64,000 bases of DNA, from assembly GCA_013200995.1 (NCBI GenBank), contig CP053688.1, positions 930,001 through 994,000 of the forward strand, read 5' to 3'. Below, piece by piece: positions 8,966 to 18,641 of this stretch (positions are counted from its first letter, which is position 1; each line of letters begins with the position of its first letter). Below the pieces are notes generated by a model. That model made no database searches. It had not been told where the DNA came from and worked only from the letters and a program-made list of their open reading frames with translations. The translations under genes were made by a program, and so were the position numbers. Source of the stretch: Arthrobacter citreus (lineage in GTDB: Bacteria > Bacillota > Bacilli > Bacillales > Bacillaceae_G).

Positions 8966-9270
8966 TGACAGTCTATGTCTCATCTATTTTCGTTTTTAAA
9001 TATATTTAGAAGACCAGCTTATTATAGGTGGTCTATTTTGTTTGTTATTTATAGATTCATATTTCATGGTGATCGTATCAAATCTAATAAGTCTGCTGGG
9101 GTTCCAGTCTATTTTTGTTAAACTAAAAAAATCATGCTATTCCTTTCAATTTGTAATCTTTCAGTTCACTACCTCTAACAATAAAAAATTAATTTTAGTA
9201 AATAAGATTTTAGAAATAGATAAAAGGAATGATATACTATTTTCAAATAGATCTAGGAGGATTTTTATTA
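8966..9270 (+). other. Intergenic spacer upstream of DUF445 gene
   Basis: No convincing gene is present. A weak hairpin (9011-9016 with 9029-9034) followed by ATTTTG may be a terminator for the decayed gene. The spacer ends with a good AGGAGG at 9255-9260. Small readings on both strands here have no ribosome site and look spurious. Confidence 0.6.
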
Positions 9271-10461
9271 ATGAAAGAGAAAAATTCAAAACGGCTAGCA
9301 AATATTTCACTATTCGTTGCAACATGTGGTTTTGCTGCAACAATGCCGTTCCAATCTAAGCTATTACAGATCCTTTCTGGTGGATTTGAGGCAGCTTTAG
9401 TAGGTGGTCTTGCGGATTGGTTTGCTGTAACGGCAATGTTTCGTCATCCACTTGGTATACCTATTCCACATACAGCCTTATTGCCTAAAAATAGAGCAAA
9501 GATTACAGAGGGAATAATAAGTACGCTTAATAATCAATGGCTTAGTAAAGAAAGTTTAATTGAAAAAGTAGAAGAGCGTGAATGGATTAATCAGGGGTTA
9601 AATGCATTTGAACGACTACTTGAAAATGATGAATCTAGAACAAAAATGATTGAATCTATCCAACAATTTGGTGCTTCAATCAAGGATGAAACAATTGAAA
9701 ATTATCTGTTAAAGACATTTAAACCGACGATCAATTCAATATCCTCACAGAAATTGCTTAGCAATGCTGTTGATACAGTAATTGAAAAAGAATGGGATGC
9801 AAAAACTTATGAATTTCTAATTAATAAAATTGAAGAAACAGTCAGCACACCACATATAAAAGAATTAATCGGAAAAGAGATTATTCAGTTTATCGAACGA
9901 AAGTTTTTCATGATAAAAGCTTTTCTACCAATGATTGGTGAAGAAAAGATAACTGAATTTGTACATAGTGGATTAATAGACTTACTAACAGAATTAAAGG
10001 ACCCTAAAAGTGATCGAAGGAATTTTATCCTATCCTTTATTCGACTGGAAGCAGAGAAAACTAAATCGAATGAAAATATCATTCATCAATTAGATGAATG
10101 GAAAAATAAAGGCTATGAATATGTTGTAAAACAAGTAATTAATTTGTTTAGAAATAAGTTAAATGATAAAGATTTTATCTTAAATTCAATCGAAAAAATT
10201 CTTGCTTTCATAAAAAATTCAAATTGGATCGAAAATGTTGAACAAAGCTTTAAGAAATTATTGATCAACACAATTGAAAAATATCATCATAAAATTGCAG
10301 ACTTAGTAAAATTCAATATTGAAAAATTATCAACAGAAGAAATAACTGATTTACTAGAAAATAAAATCGGTAAAGATATAACTTGGATTCGTGTTAACGG
10401 AGCTGTTTGTGGGTTTATTATCGGTTTAATTTTAACAACTTTACGCATTGTTTTAACATAA
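9271..10461 (+). CDS. DUF445 family membrane-anchored protein (YjiN/YheB type)
   Basis: The 396-residue product matches the DUF445 family. After one N-terminal membrane segment it has the diagnostic FEAALVGGLADWFAVTAMFR and HPLGIPIPHTALLPKNRAKI. A long charged alpha-helical middle follows, and a second hydrophobic segment closes the C-terminus (GAVCGFIIGLILTTLRIVL). The ATG at 9271 has a consensus AGGAGG. Family members are inner-membrane proteins of unknown function; the middle probably lies in one compartment, anchored at both ends. It is monocistronic, with a strong terminator after it. Confidence 0.87.
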   Translation: MKEKNSKRLANISLFVATCGFAATMPFQSKLLQILSGGFEAALVGGLADWFAVTAMFRHPLGIPIPHTALLPKNRAKITEGIISTLNNQWLSKESLIEKVEEREWINQGLNAFERLLENDESRTKMIESIQQFGASIKDETIENYLLKTFKPTINSISSQKLLSNAVDTVIEKEWDAKTYEFLINKIEETVSTPHIKELIGKEIIQFIERKFFMIKAFLPMIGEEKITEFVHSGLIDLLTELKDPKSDRRNFILSFIRLEAEKTKSNENIIHQLDEWKNKGYEYVVKQVINLFRNKLNDKDFILNSIEKILAFIKNSNWIENVEQSFKKLLINTIEKYHHKIADLVKFNIEKLSTEEITDLLENKIGKDITWIRVNGAVCGFIIGLILTTLRIVLT

Positions 10462-10466
10462 TAAAC

Positions 10467-10507
10467 AAAGCCTTAATTAACCCAAAAAAAGTTAATTAAG
10501 GCTTTTT
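10467..10507 (+). terminator. Intrinsic terminator after DUF445 gene
   Basis: A perfect 15-bp stem (10467-10481 with 10491-10505) with a loop rich in A is followed by T residues. Confidence 0.93.
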
Positions 10508-10552
10508 TAATGAAATTAAAAAAAACCAATAAATAGAAACATAAGCATTTTA

Positions 10553-10582
10553 TTGGAAAGAAAAATTTTTTTCATGTATTAT
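10553..10582 (+). promoter_or_regulatory. Possible SigA promoter of the pentose phosphate operon
   Basis: TTGGAA (10553-10558) and TATTAT (10577-10582) are separated by 18 bases in the 226-bp spacer before zwf. This would give a leader of about 145 nt. The match is moderate and other AT-rich hexamers nearby cannot be ruled out. Confidence 0.35.
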
Positions 10583-10733
10583 ATGTTTGTGTAAAAAATA
10601 TTTTCCGAATAGATAGTTGGAATGAATTATTTGAACTAACATTAGCTAGCTCTAAATAAAAATTAAAGATCGTTTGAAAATATATTTTTTATTATCAATC
10701 ATTTAAAAGTTCGACTAAAAGGGGGGTTAATTA

Positions 10734-12242
10734 ATGGATTCTATGTCATTTGTATTGTTCGGAGCCACTGGTGATTTAGCAAAACGAAAAATCTTCCCTG
10801 CATTATATAATTTATATATTGATGACAAGATGCCCGATGCTTTTTCAATCATCGGAATCGGGAGAAAAGATTTTTCACATGACGAATTTCAGAATCAAGT
10901 AAAAGAATCACTAATTACTTTTTCAAGACGTTCTATAGAAGACCAAAAGATGGTCCAAGAATTTCTAGATTCAATTCGTTATCAAAAATTGGATATCACG
11001 AACAAAGAAGGATTCGTTGAATTATTAGATTTAGTCAAAGAAAGAGAAATGGAATTAAACATTCCTGAAAACAGATTATTTTATTTATCAGTAGCACCTG
11101 AATTTTTTGATGTAATTGCATCAAATATTAAAGAAAGCGGACTTGGCACAACAAATGGATGGAAACGTCTAATCATTGAAAAGCCATTCGGACGTGATTT
11201 AAAAACAGCTAGAGAATTAAATGAAAAACTAAGCAAATCTTTTAAAGAAGAAGAAGTTTATAGAATTGATCATTACCTTGGTAAGCCAATGGTTCAAAAT
11301 CTAGAAGCACTTGAATTTGCTAATCCGGTTTTACAAGCATTATGGAATAATCAATATATCGCAAATGTTCAAATTACTGCTAGTGAAACTGTCGGAGTAG
11401 AAGAACGAGCGGGTTATTATGATAAATCCGGAGCGATTCGAGATATGTTCCAAAATCATATGTTACAAATGTTAATGATGTCAGCTATGCATCTTACAAA
11501 TCAAAATACTGCAAGTGATGTGAGAGCTGAGAAGAAAAAAGTACTTGAATCACTTCGTCCTTTATTAAAAGAAGAAGTAGCTTCTCACGTAGTCCGTGGA
11601 CAGTATGGTTCTGGTGAACTTAATGGTAAAAAAGTCGTAGCTTATAAACAGGAACCAGGTATTGAGTTCTCTTCACAAAATGATACTTTTGTAGCAGCTA
11701 GAGTATTAATTGAAAATGATTTTTGGAAGGGAATACCATTCTATATCCGTACTGGTAAAAGAATGAAAGAAAAATCAACACGAATCGTTTTTGAATTTAA
11801 AAGTCCGATTCAAAACCTTACTAAAAAGAACAGTTCGAACAATGGGCCAAATTTATTAGTAATTGAAATTAACCCAAATGAAAGAGTTTCATTCTACTTA
11901 AATAGTAAAAACGTTGAAGGGAATATCGAACCTGTACAAGCTGAGTATTTTGCTAATAAGGAAGCTCATCCTGAAGCGTATGAATTATTAGTAAATGATG
12001 CGTTACGAGGAGATTCGAAATTCTTTGCTCATTGGAATGAAGTAGAATTATCATGGCAATGGGTTCAACCAATTTTAGAAGCATTTGAAGAGAATTTAGT
12101 TCCACTTCAATCTTATAAAGCTGGGTCATTTGGTCCAACAGCTGCAGAAGAATTATTAGCAGAAGATGGATTTAAATGGTGGTTAGATACAGATTTTATT
12201 GAAAAACAAGACAAAGATTCAGACCTAAAAAGGAGCATATAA
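10734..12242 (+). CDS. zwf: Glucose-6-phosphate 1-dehydrogenase (first copy)
   Basis: This enzyme oxidises glucose 6-phosphate to 6-phosphogluconolactone with NAD(P)+. The dinucleotide-binding motif GATGDLAKRK is at residues 10-19, the substrate-binding EKPFGRDL follows mid-domain, and the signature RIDHYLGK with the catalytic His is at 177-184. The 502 residues are full length. AAGGGGGGT precedes the ATG. It is the first gene of a dedicated pentose phosphate operon, with tkt starting 3 bp after its stop. A second, clearly divergent zwf lies at 33225-34727, so the two copies are probably specialised. Confidence 0.96.
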   Translation: MDSMSFVLFGATGDLAKRKIFPALYNLYIDDKMPDAFSIIGIGRKDFSHDEFQNQVKESLITFSRRSIEDQKMVQEFLDSIRYQKLDITNKEGFVELLDLVKEREMELNIPENRLFYLSVAPEFFDVIASNIKESGLGTTNGWKRLIIEKPFGRDLKTARELNEKLSKSFKEEEVYRIDHYLGKPMVQNLEALEFANPVLQALWNNQYIANVQITASETVGVEERAGYYDKSGAIRDMFQNHMLQMLMMSAMHLTNQNTASDVRAEKKKVLESLRPLLKEEVASHVVRGQYGSGELNGKKVVAYKQEPGIEFSSQNDTFVAARVLIENDFWKGIPFYIRTGKRMKEKSTRIVFEFKSPIQNLTKKNSSNNGPNLLVIEINPNERVSFYLNSKNVEGNIEPVQAEYFANKEAHPEAYELLVNDALRGDSKFFAHWNEVELSWQWVQPILEAFEENLVPLQSYKAGSFGPTAAEELLAEDGFKWWLDTDFIEKQDKDSDLKRSI

Positions 12243-12245
12243 ACG

Positions 12246-14237
12246 ATGAATTCGATTTCTACATTATCAATTAATACAATCCGTACCCTTTCTATTGATG
12301 CGATAAATCAAGCCAATTCTGGTCACCCTGGTTTACCAATGGGTGCCGCACCAATGGCATATGCATTATGGGCTGAGCATTTAAAGCATAACCCAAAAAG
12401 TTCAAAATGGTTTGACCGTGACCGCTTTGTTTTATCAGCTGGCCATGGCTCAAGTATGTTATATAGCTTACTACATCTTGCAGGTTACGATGTTTCAATC
12501 GAAGACCTTAAAGATTTCCGTAAATTAAATAGTAAAACACCTGGTCATCCTGAATTTGGCCACACTGATGGCGTTGAAGCTACAACTGGTCCACTTGGAC
12601 AAGGGATTGCTACTGCAGTTGGTATGGCAATGGCTGAAGCACATTTAGCAGGTAAATTTAACAAAACTGATCTTTCTATTATCGATCACTTTACTTATGC
12701 ATTAGTTGGTGATGGTGATTTAATGGAAGGTGTTGCATACGAAGCTATGTCACTTGCAGGTCATATGAAACTTGGAAAGTTAGTAGTTCTATATGATTCA
12801 AACGATATTTCATTAGATGGTACATTAAACCTTTCTTATTCAGAAGATATGAAAAAGAGAGCTGAATCATTTAACTGGCAATATTTAAGAGTAGAAGATG
12901 GTAATGATCATGTTGAAATTTCAAAAGCAATCGAACTTGCTAAACAAAACACTGATCAACCAACTATTATTGAAGTTAGAACGATTATCGGATACGGAAG
13001 TCCTAAAGTGGCTGGTACAAATAAAGCCCATGGTAATCCATTAGGTCTTGAAGAAGCGAAAGAAACGAAGAAAGTCTACGCTTGGAACTACGAAGAAGAT
13101 TTCTTTGTACCAGAAGAAGTTAAGTTACATTTTAAAGAAATCCAAGAAAAAGGTAGTGAAAAAGAAGCAGAGTGGAAGCAATTATTTAATGCATATCGCG
13201 AAGCTTACCCAGAATTAGCAGCTCAGCTTGAAAAAGCAATTAAAGGAGATGTTTTAATCGAAGCAGAAGATTTATTAACTTTTGATGAAAATAAAACAAT
13301 TTCTACTCGAGTTGCAAGTGGTGAAGCGATTAATCATTACATTAAATCAGTTCCAGAAATTTTCGGAGGAAGCGCAGATTTATCTCATTCAACAATGACA
13401 GATATTAAAGATGAAAGTAAATTTGCAGTAGAATCTTATGCTGGACGTAATGTTTATTTCGGAGTACGCGAGCATGCAATGGGTGCAGCAGCAAATGGTA
13501 TGGCATTACATGGTGGAGTTAAACCTTTCGTAAGTACATTCTTTGTATTTAATGATTATTTACGTCCTTCGATTCGTTTAGCAGCAATACAAAAATTACC
13601 AGTAACTTATGTGTTTACACATGACTCAATCGCTGTTGGTGAAGATGGACCTACACATGAACCAGTTGAACATTTAGCAGCTTTACGTGCAATTCCTGGT
13701 TTAACAGTAATTCGTCCTTCTGATGCAAATGAAACAGCTAATGCTTGGGCTTATGCATTACAAAACTCAGAAGGTCCGATTGCTTTAGTATTAAGCCGTC
13801 AAAACTTACCTGTATATGAAGAAACAGCTCGTAAATTAGATCATCTTACTAATGGTGGTTACGTTTTAACTGAAACAAATGACCAACCTGATTTGATTTT
13901 AATCGCTACTGGTTCAGAAGTATCACTAGCAGTAAATAGTAAAAAAGAACTAGAAAAAGAAAACGTATCAGTACGTGTAGTAGCAATGCCAAGTTGGGAA
14001 TTATTTGATAAACAATCAGATGATTATAAAGAATCAGTTTTACCATCAACTATTTTAAACCGTGTTTCTATTGAAATGGGTATTTCACTTGGATGGGAAC
14101 GTTATATTGGTTTCAAAGGTAAAAAAATCTCAATTGAGACTTTTGGAGCATCTGGAACAGGTAATGAAGTAATGGCATTATTTGGATTTAGTACAGAGAA
14201 TGTAGTTAATGTAAGTAAATCTTTGTTAAATTCTTAA
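12246..14237 (+). CDS. tkt: Transketolase
   Basis: Transketolase moves two-carbon ketol units between sugar phosphates in the non-oxidative pentose phosphate pathway, using thiamine diphosphate. The ThDP/metal motif GDGDLMEG (~155-162) is visible, as are the N-terminal [18 protein letters not shown], the [13 protein letters not shown] substrate region and the C-terminal pyrimidine domain with [20 protein letters not shown]. At 663 residues it is complete. AGGAGCAT-type ribosome-binding bases lie at the end of zwf. It is the second gene of the operon, so oxidative and non-oxidative branches are made together. Confidence 0.97.
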   Translation: MNSISTLSINTIRTLSIDAINQANSGHPGLPMGAAPMAYALWAEHLKHNPKSSKWFDRDRFVLSAGHGSSMLYSLLHLAGYDVSIEDLKDFRKLNSKTPGHPEFGHTDGVEATTGPLGQGIATAVGMAMAEAHLAGKFNKTDLSIIDHFTYALVGDGDLMEGVAYEAMSLAGHMKLGKLVVLYDSNDISLDGTLNLSYSEDMKKRAESFNWQYLRVEDGNDHVEISKAIELAKQNTDQPTIIEVRTIIGYGSPKVAGTNKAHGNPLGLEEAKETKKVYAWNYEEDFFVPEEVKLHFKEIQEKGSEKEAEWKQLFNAYREAYPELAAQLEKAIKGDVLIEAEDLLTFDENKTISTRVASGEAINHYIKSVPEIFGGSADLSHSTMTDIKDESKFAVESYAGRNVYFGVREHAMGAAANGMALHGGVKPFVSTFFVFNDYLRPSIRLAAIQKLPVTYVFTHDSIAVGEDGPTHEPVEHLAALRAIPGLTVIRPSDANETANAWAYALQNSEGPIALVLSRQNLPVYEETARKLDHLTNGGYVLTETNDQPDLILIATGSEVSLAVNSKKELEKENVSVRVVAMPSWELFDKQSDDYKESVLPSTILNRVSIEMGISLGWERYIGFKGKKISIETFGASGTGNEVMALFGFSTENVVNVSKSLLNS

Positions 14238-14329
14238 TCTATAAATGAATAATTGATTTTGTTAACATAAAAAAATGTAACTAGAGAAAAACAATAATAT
14301 GACTGTAGATATTTTGGGAGGATAAAGTA

Positions 14330-15223
14330 ATGAAAGTTGGTTTAATTGGATTAGGTAAAATGGGCTTAAATTTAGGTCAAAATTTAATGGATCATAATCA
14401 CGAAGTAGTTGCATTTGATTTAAATGTAGCTGCAGTAGAAGAAATGAAAAACTTAGGTGCAATTGGTACAACAAACCTAGAAGAATTAGTTAAAAATCTT
14501 GATACTCCACGCGTACTTTGGATTATGGTACCACATGGTGTTGTTGATTCTGTTATTAATGATGTTAGACCATTCTTATCAGAGGGTGATATTGTTATTG
14601 AAGCAGGAAATTCTCACTATAAAGAATCAATTAGACGTTATAATGAATTAAAAGAACATGGCATTCGTTTCATGGATGCTGGTACTTCTGGCGGTATGGA
14701 AGGCGCTCGTAATGGTGCTTGTTATATGATTGGTGGAGACCAAGAAGCTTGGGATATTGTAGAACCAATTTTTAAAGATACTTCAGTAGAAAATGGCTAC
14801 TTATATGCTGGTAAAATTGGTAGTGGACATTTCTTGAAAATGGTTCATAATGGTATCGAATACGGTATGATGGCTGCTATTGGTGAAGGTTTTGAAGTTT
14901 TAGAGAAAAGTGACTTTGATTTCGATTATGAAAAAGTTGCAAAAGTATGGAATAATGGTTCAGTTATTCGTTCTTGGTTAATGGAATTAACTGAAAATGC
15001 ATTCTCTAAAGATGCAAAACTTGATGAAATTAGAGGAGTTATGCATTCTTCTGGAGAAGGAAAATGGACGATTGAAACAGCTCTAGACCTTCAAGCTGCT
15101 ACACCAGTAATCGCAATGTCATTATTAATGCGTTACCGTTCTTTAGATAACGATACGTTCACTGGTAAAGTAGTTGCGGCTCTTCGTAATGAATTTGGTG
15201 GACATGCAGTTGAAAAGAAATAA
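14330..15223 (+). CDS. 6-phosphogluconate dehydrogenase, decarboxylating, short NAD-type (YqeC/GntZ-like)
   Basis: This enzyme converts 6-phosphogluconate to ribulose 5-phosphate and CO2. The 297-residue length is typical of the short YqeC class, not the ~470-residue Gnd. The Rossmann motif GLGKMG is at 7-12. The second strand ends in AFDLN with Asp30, a feature that favours NAD+ over NADP+. The active-site stretches AGTSGGMEGARNGACYMIGG and [16 protein letters not shown], with the catalytic Lys and Asn, are intact. GGGAGG lies just before the ATG. It sits third in the pentose phosphate operon, whereas the long NADP-type enzyme is encoded elsewhere (31738-33144). Confidence 0.93.
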   Translation: MKVGLIGLGKMGLNLGQNLMDHNHEVVAFDLNVAAVEEMKNLGAIGTTNLEELVKNLDTPRVLWIMVPHGVVDSVINDVRPFLSEGDIVIEAGNSHYKESIRRYNELKEHGIRFMDAGTSGGMEGARNGACYMIGGDQEAWDIVEPIFKDTSVENGYLYAGKIGSGHFLKMVHNGIEYGMMAAIGEGFEVLEKSDFDFDYEKVAKVWNNGSVIRSWLMELTENAFSKDAKLDEIRGVMHSSGEGKWTIETALDLQAATPVIAMSLLMRYRSLDNDTFTGKVVAALRNEFGGHAVEKK

Positions 15224-15272
15224 ATAAAGTATAAAATAAGATATATCCCTAAACAAATGGAGGAAATTGAAA

Positions 15273-15938
15273 ATGAAATTTTTTATTGACACAGCTAACG
15301 TAGAAGACATTCAAAAAGCTTACAAAATGGGCGTCTTATCAGGTGTAACAACAAACCCATCTTTAGTAGCAAAAGAAGGAGTTAAATTCGAAGATCGTAT
15401 CGAAGAAATCTTAAAATTAGTTCCTGAAGTAGAATCTGTTTCTGCAGAAGTAACACCAAACGCAGTATCTGCTGAAGAAATGATGGCTGAAGCTGATGAG
15501 CTTATTAAAATCAATGGTGGAGATAAAAATATCACAATTAAATTACCAATGACACTTGCTGGTTTAGAAGCTTGTCGTTACTTAACTAAAAAAGGTGTAA
15601 AAACAAACGTAACTCTAATCTTCACTGTTAACCAAGCATTATTAGCAGCTAGAGCAGGTGCTACTTATGTTTCTCCTTTCTTAGGACGTTTAGATGATAT
15701 TTCTGAAGACGGCGTATTATTAGTTGCTAAAATTGCAGAATTATTCCGTGTTCATAACTTAGATGCACAAATCATTGCTGCATCAGTTCGTCACCCTGAC
15801 CACGTTACTCGTGTAGCTTTAGCAGGTGCACATATTGCTACAATTCCTTACAGTGTAATTGAGCAATTATCAAAACACCCATTAACAGATCAAGGTATCG
15901 AAAAATTTGCTGCTGACTGGGCAAAAACAACATTATAA
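15273..15938 (+). CDS. tal: Transaldolase (TalC/fructose-6-phosphate aldolase-like short form)
   Basis: The 221-residue protein is the short transaldolase type, exchanging a dihydroxyacetone unit between sugar phosphates. The start [14 protein letters not shown] and [13 protein letters not shown] are family hallmarks. The Schiff-base Lys is residue 90 in NITIKLPMT. The ATG at 15273 has GGAGGAAAT upstream; an upstream in-frame TTG at 15267 is too close to the ribosome site. It follows the short 6PGDH by 49 bp. A GC-rich hairpin follows, which may reduce but not abolish read-through to the lactonase gene. Confidence 0.95.
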   Translation: MKFFIDTANVEDIQKAYKMGVLSGVTTNPSLVAKEGVKFEDRIEEILKLVPEVESVSAEVTPNAVSAEEMMAEADELIKINGGDKNITIKLPMTLAGLEACRYLTKKGVKTNVTLIFTVNQALLAARAGATYVSPFLGRLDDISEDGVLLVAKIAELFRVHNLDAQIIAASVRHPDHVTRVALAGAHIATIPYSVIEQLSKHPLTDQGIEKFAADWAKTTL

Positions 15939-15975
15939 TTTGTCATAAACTTATGATTCTTAAATAAGTATTAAG

Positions 15976-16007
15976 CCCCCATTTTCATTGAAGCAATGAA
16001 ATGGGGG
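15976..16007 (+). terminator. GC-rich hairpin between tal and lactonase genes
   Basis: Arms CCCCCATTTTCATTG and CAATGAAATGGGGG pair over 14 bp with one bulged T. Only a poor T tract (TATTT) follows, so this may be a partial terminator or an mRNA-stabilising structure within the operon. Confidence 0.55.
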
Positions 16008-16045
16008 TATTTACATAAAAACAAGGAATAGAGGAGGAAAATAGA

Positions 16046-17104
16046 ATGAATTCGAATCAGAAATTTGTTGGTTATGTAGGTACATATACAAAAAGTGAAA
16101 GTAAAGGTGTATATCAATTTACACTTGATACTGAAAAAGAACGAATTACAGACGTAAAACCAGTGGCTGAATTGGGAAATCCAACTTATTTAGCGATTAG
16201 TGAAGACAATAAGAATTTATATGCTGTTGTAAAAGAAGGAAATTTAGGTGGTATTTCAGTTTTTGCAATTAATGAAAACGGTGAACTACAAAAATTAAAT
16301 GATCAGTTAATTGAAGGCGCTTCACCTTGTCATATTAGCGTGGATTCAAAAAAACAAAATATCGTTACAGCAAATTATCATAAAGGGACTATTGAACTAT
16401 ATAAAATTGACGAAGAAAATGGATTTGCTAGTGTTGCGAAATCGGTTATGCAACACGAAGGCACAGGACCAAATAAAGAAAGACAAGAAAAACCACATGC
16501 TCACTATTCTGGTTATACATTAAATGAAAAATACGTAGCTGCAATTGACCTAGGAATTGATCAATTAGTTACATACAAAATCGAAGACAATTCTTTAGTT
16601 GAAGTAAGTAGTCTATCTGTTAAACCTGGAAGCGGGCCACGTCACATCACATTCCATCCTAATGGCAAATTTGCTTATATTATGACTGAACTTAGCTCAG
16701 AAGTAATCGCTCTTCAATTTAATGAAGAAAACGGAAGCTTTACTGAACTACAGTATATTTCTACTATTCCAAGTGATTTTACTGAAAACAATCAAGGTAG
16801 TGCCATCCATATTTCAAAAGATGGTCAATTCGTTTACGCTGGTAATCGCGGTCATAATAGCATCGCAGTATTTAGTGTAAATCAAGATACTGGTAAGCTT
16901 GAATTAGTTGAAATTACTTCAAGTGAAGGGAACTGGCCAAGAGATTTCGTTTTAGACCCTTCTGAAAATTATTTAGTTGGTTCAAATGAAATGTCAGGAA
17001 CTCTAGTTTTATATTCTAGAAATAATACAACTGGTAGACTAACAGCGATTCAAACAGACGTACAAGTTCCAGAAGCTGTATGTGTGAAGTTCTTAAACGC
17101 TTAA
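16046..17104 (+). CDS. pgl: 6-phosphogluconolactonase, beta-propeller type (YkgB family)
   Basis: It hydrolyses 6-phosphogluconolactone to 6-phosphogluconate. The 352 residues form the seven-bladed propeller lactonase family: FVGYVGTYTKSESKGVYQF starts blade one, and GPNKERQEKPHAHYS and PGSGPRHITFHPNGKFAY carry the conserved His and Arg residues. It is unrelated to the DevB-type Pgl. AGAGGAGG precedes the ATG. Its position after zwf, tkt, the 6PGDH and tal completes the oxidative branch within one gene cluster. Confidence 0.92.
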   Translation: MNSNQKFVGYVGTYTKSESKGVYQFTLDTEKERITDVKPVAELGNPTYLAISEDNKNLYAVVKEGNLGGISVFAINENGELQKLNDQLIEGASPCHISVDSKKQNIVTANYHKGTIELYKIDEENGFASVAKSVMQHEGTGPNKERQEKPHAHYSGYTLNEKYVAAIDLGIDQLVTYKIEDNSLVEVSSLSVKPGSGPRHITFHPNGKFAYIMTELSSEVIALQFNEENGSFTELQYISTIPSDFTENNQGSAIHISKDGQFVYAGNRGHNSIAVFSVNQDTGKLELVEITSSEGNWPRDFVLDPSENYLVGSNEMSGTLVLYSRNNTTGRLTAIQTDVQVPEAVCVKFLNA

Positions 17105-17124
17105 TATAAATGGGAGACTTTAAA

Positions 17125-17439
17125 ATGGATTTTAAAATAACTGATGAGGCAAAAGAAATACTTGCAGGCGTAGATCAAAACAAAATACTTCAATTAGAAT
17201 TTGATCGTGGTAGTTGTGACGTTGTCAACAATATTTACGAAATAAAAGTGATTAATAAAAGAGAATGCGGACCAAATGAAAAAATGATTATTGGAGACGG
17301 ATTTGAATTTATGGTTAATAAAAATTTTGAAGATGTTTATGAAGACCAACTAGTTATTGATTATAAGGATGGTTCTTTTATTTTCAAAAATAGAAACCAG
17401 ATTTTTAATAATCGTATTGGATTGACTTATATTAAATAG
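17125..17439 (+). CDS. HesB/IscA-like iron-sulfur cluster biosynthesis family protein
   Basis: The 104-residue protein resembles the short HesB-like domain proteins of Bacillaceae (YneR-type). It starts FKITDEAKEILAG and has a central ILQLEFDRGSCDVV beta segment. Two Cys are visible (RGSC and KREC), but the three-Cys pattern of true A-type scaffold proteins is absent, so Fe-S carrier function is doubtful. GGGAG precedes the ATG at 17125; the ATG at 17110 overlaps that ribosome site. It starts 20 bp after the lactonase stop and is the last gene before a strong terminator, so it belongs to the operon. Why it travels with sugar phosphate genes is unclear. Confidence 0.75.
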   Translation: MDFKITDEAKEILAGVDQNKILQLEFDRGSCDVVNNIYEIKVINKRECGPNEKMIIGDGFEFMVNKNFEDVYEDQLVIDYKDGSFIFKNRNQIFNNRIGLTYIK

Positions 17440-17473
17440 GATTATTAAGGTGAATTAAATAGAGCAATATTTT

Positions 17474-17508
17474 AAGATGCGATTCTTTTATGAATCGCAT
17501 CTTTTTTT
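17474..17508 (+). terminator. Terminator of the pentose phosphate operon
   Basis: A perfect 12-bp stem (17474-17485 with 17492-17503) with a 6-nt loop is followed by a T run. Confidence 0.94.
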
Positions 17509-17629
17509 AGTTAACTATTAGAGGAAGAAGGAATTAATCCAATGGATGGTAAATATTGTTTAATAGATAATTAATGTACATCAAAAATTATAAATTGTTA
17601 ATGGAGTGAGCTAGTGAGATTTCTTTTAA

Positions 17630-17782
17630 ATCATTCTGTTTAGAAATCGATTTGAGGTACTTTCAACAGTTGATGTAATCGTTAAAAATGTGCCAAAACG
17701 GCATAAATATTTTATACATATCTTAATGCAATTATGGTTTGATACTTTAAAAAAAGGCGGTAGATTGATTGTTAAAAAATAA
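17630..17782 (+). pseudogene. C-terminal gene remnant, possibly a methyltransferase
   Basis: An open frame without a start codon or ribosome site reads from a stop at 17627 to a TAA at 17780. It includes FEVLSTVDVIVKNVPKRHKY and ends FDTLKKGGRLIVKK. The LxxGGRLIV end resembles the sixth strand region of class I SAM methyltransferases, but this is a weak call. Its 3' end overlaps the start of the next gene. Confidence 0.3.
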
Positions 17783-18425
17783 AAAGTTCTTATATATTTC
17801 AATCATATTATTTCTAATATCTATAGGTTTAAGCATTAATTTTCCTAATGATCATACTTTTGGAGCAAAGGCTTCAGTCATAAATATACCAATTACGAAA
17901 GGCAGCGGAATTAATTATAAAGGAGTTATATGGTTATTCTTCTTTGTAATTAGCCTTTATTTTCTTGCAAAAGCATTAAAAAAATACAAAGCTCGAATTG
18001 TAATACTTGCTATAATAATTTCTGCACTTATCCCTCCTTATCTTACCTATGCATATCAAAATACGATTGCAACTGACATTTACGCGATTTCATATGAATC
18101 CCAAAACAGTGAGTGTAATTTTGATAAGGTCAATGAAACAACATTACACGGAGTATGTGAACTACGTTTTAAAAACTATAGTAGCAAAGACGTACACTTT
18201 AATGTTGAATTTTACGATCAATATCCAAATGAAGAAGAGGTACATATGTTATCACTCATGAAAAAAGGTGGTCCATACAGAGTGAATCTAGCTGGAAACG
18301 AGTCCAAAAAAGTAAAAATTGAAACGGATATTGATCTATCAAAAATGAAACATCATATTGATAGTGGAAGCTCGAATGATGTACATATAATTATCAGTTC
18401 TGGAGATAAAACTAGAAAATTATAA
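17769..18425 (+). CDS. Membrane protein of unknown function
   Basis: The 218-residue product has three predicted membrane segments: ~6-24 (FLYISIILFLISIGLSI), ~53-68 (VIWLFFFVISLYFLAK) and ~75-93 (IVILAIIISALIPPYLTYA). A soluble C-terminal half of about 120 residues follows with alternating hydrophobic strands and two Cys (SECNF, HGVCEL) that could form a disulfide outside the cell. The proposed start is the TTG at 17769 with AAGGCGGT upstream. I do not recognise the family. It stands alone between two terminators. Confidence 0.65.
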   Translation: MLKNKKFLYISIILFLISIGLSINFPNDHTFGAKASVINIPITKGSGINYKGVIWLFFFVISLYFLAKALKKYKARIVILAIIISALIPPYLTYAYQNTIATDIYAISYESQNSECNFDKVNETTLHGVCELRFKNYSSKDVHFNVEFYDQYPNEEEVHMLSLMKKGGPYRVNLAGNESKKVKIETDIDLSKMKHHIDSGSSNDVHIIISSGDKTRKL

Positions 18426-18482
18426 ATCCTTTTTATTTATAAATCTACTAAAATAGCAAATAGTTGAATAGTATAAATAGTA

Positions 18483-18510
18483 AAGAGTCACAGAGGTGGC
18501 TCTTATTTTT
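18483..18510 (+). terminator. Intrinsic terminator after membrane protein gene
   Basis: A 9-bp stem with one G-T pair (18483-18491 with 18496-18504) and a 4-nt loop is followed by ATTTTTG. Confidence 0.85.
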
Positions 18511-18641
18511 GTAGATGAATTTATATTATATTAAAATGAAGTTGATTTCAGGATTAATGGCATTGTTTGTGATATGATATATTCTAAAAACATACACTCT
18601 TCTTAGTGATGTATATATTTTACACTTTAGGGGATGGAGAA

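Noticed and set aside
9042..9359. 105-residue plus-strand frame before the DUF445 gene
   Set aside because: It overlaps the DUF445 start in another frame, has no ribosome site and shows no family features.
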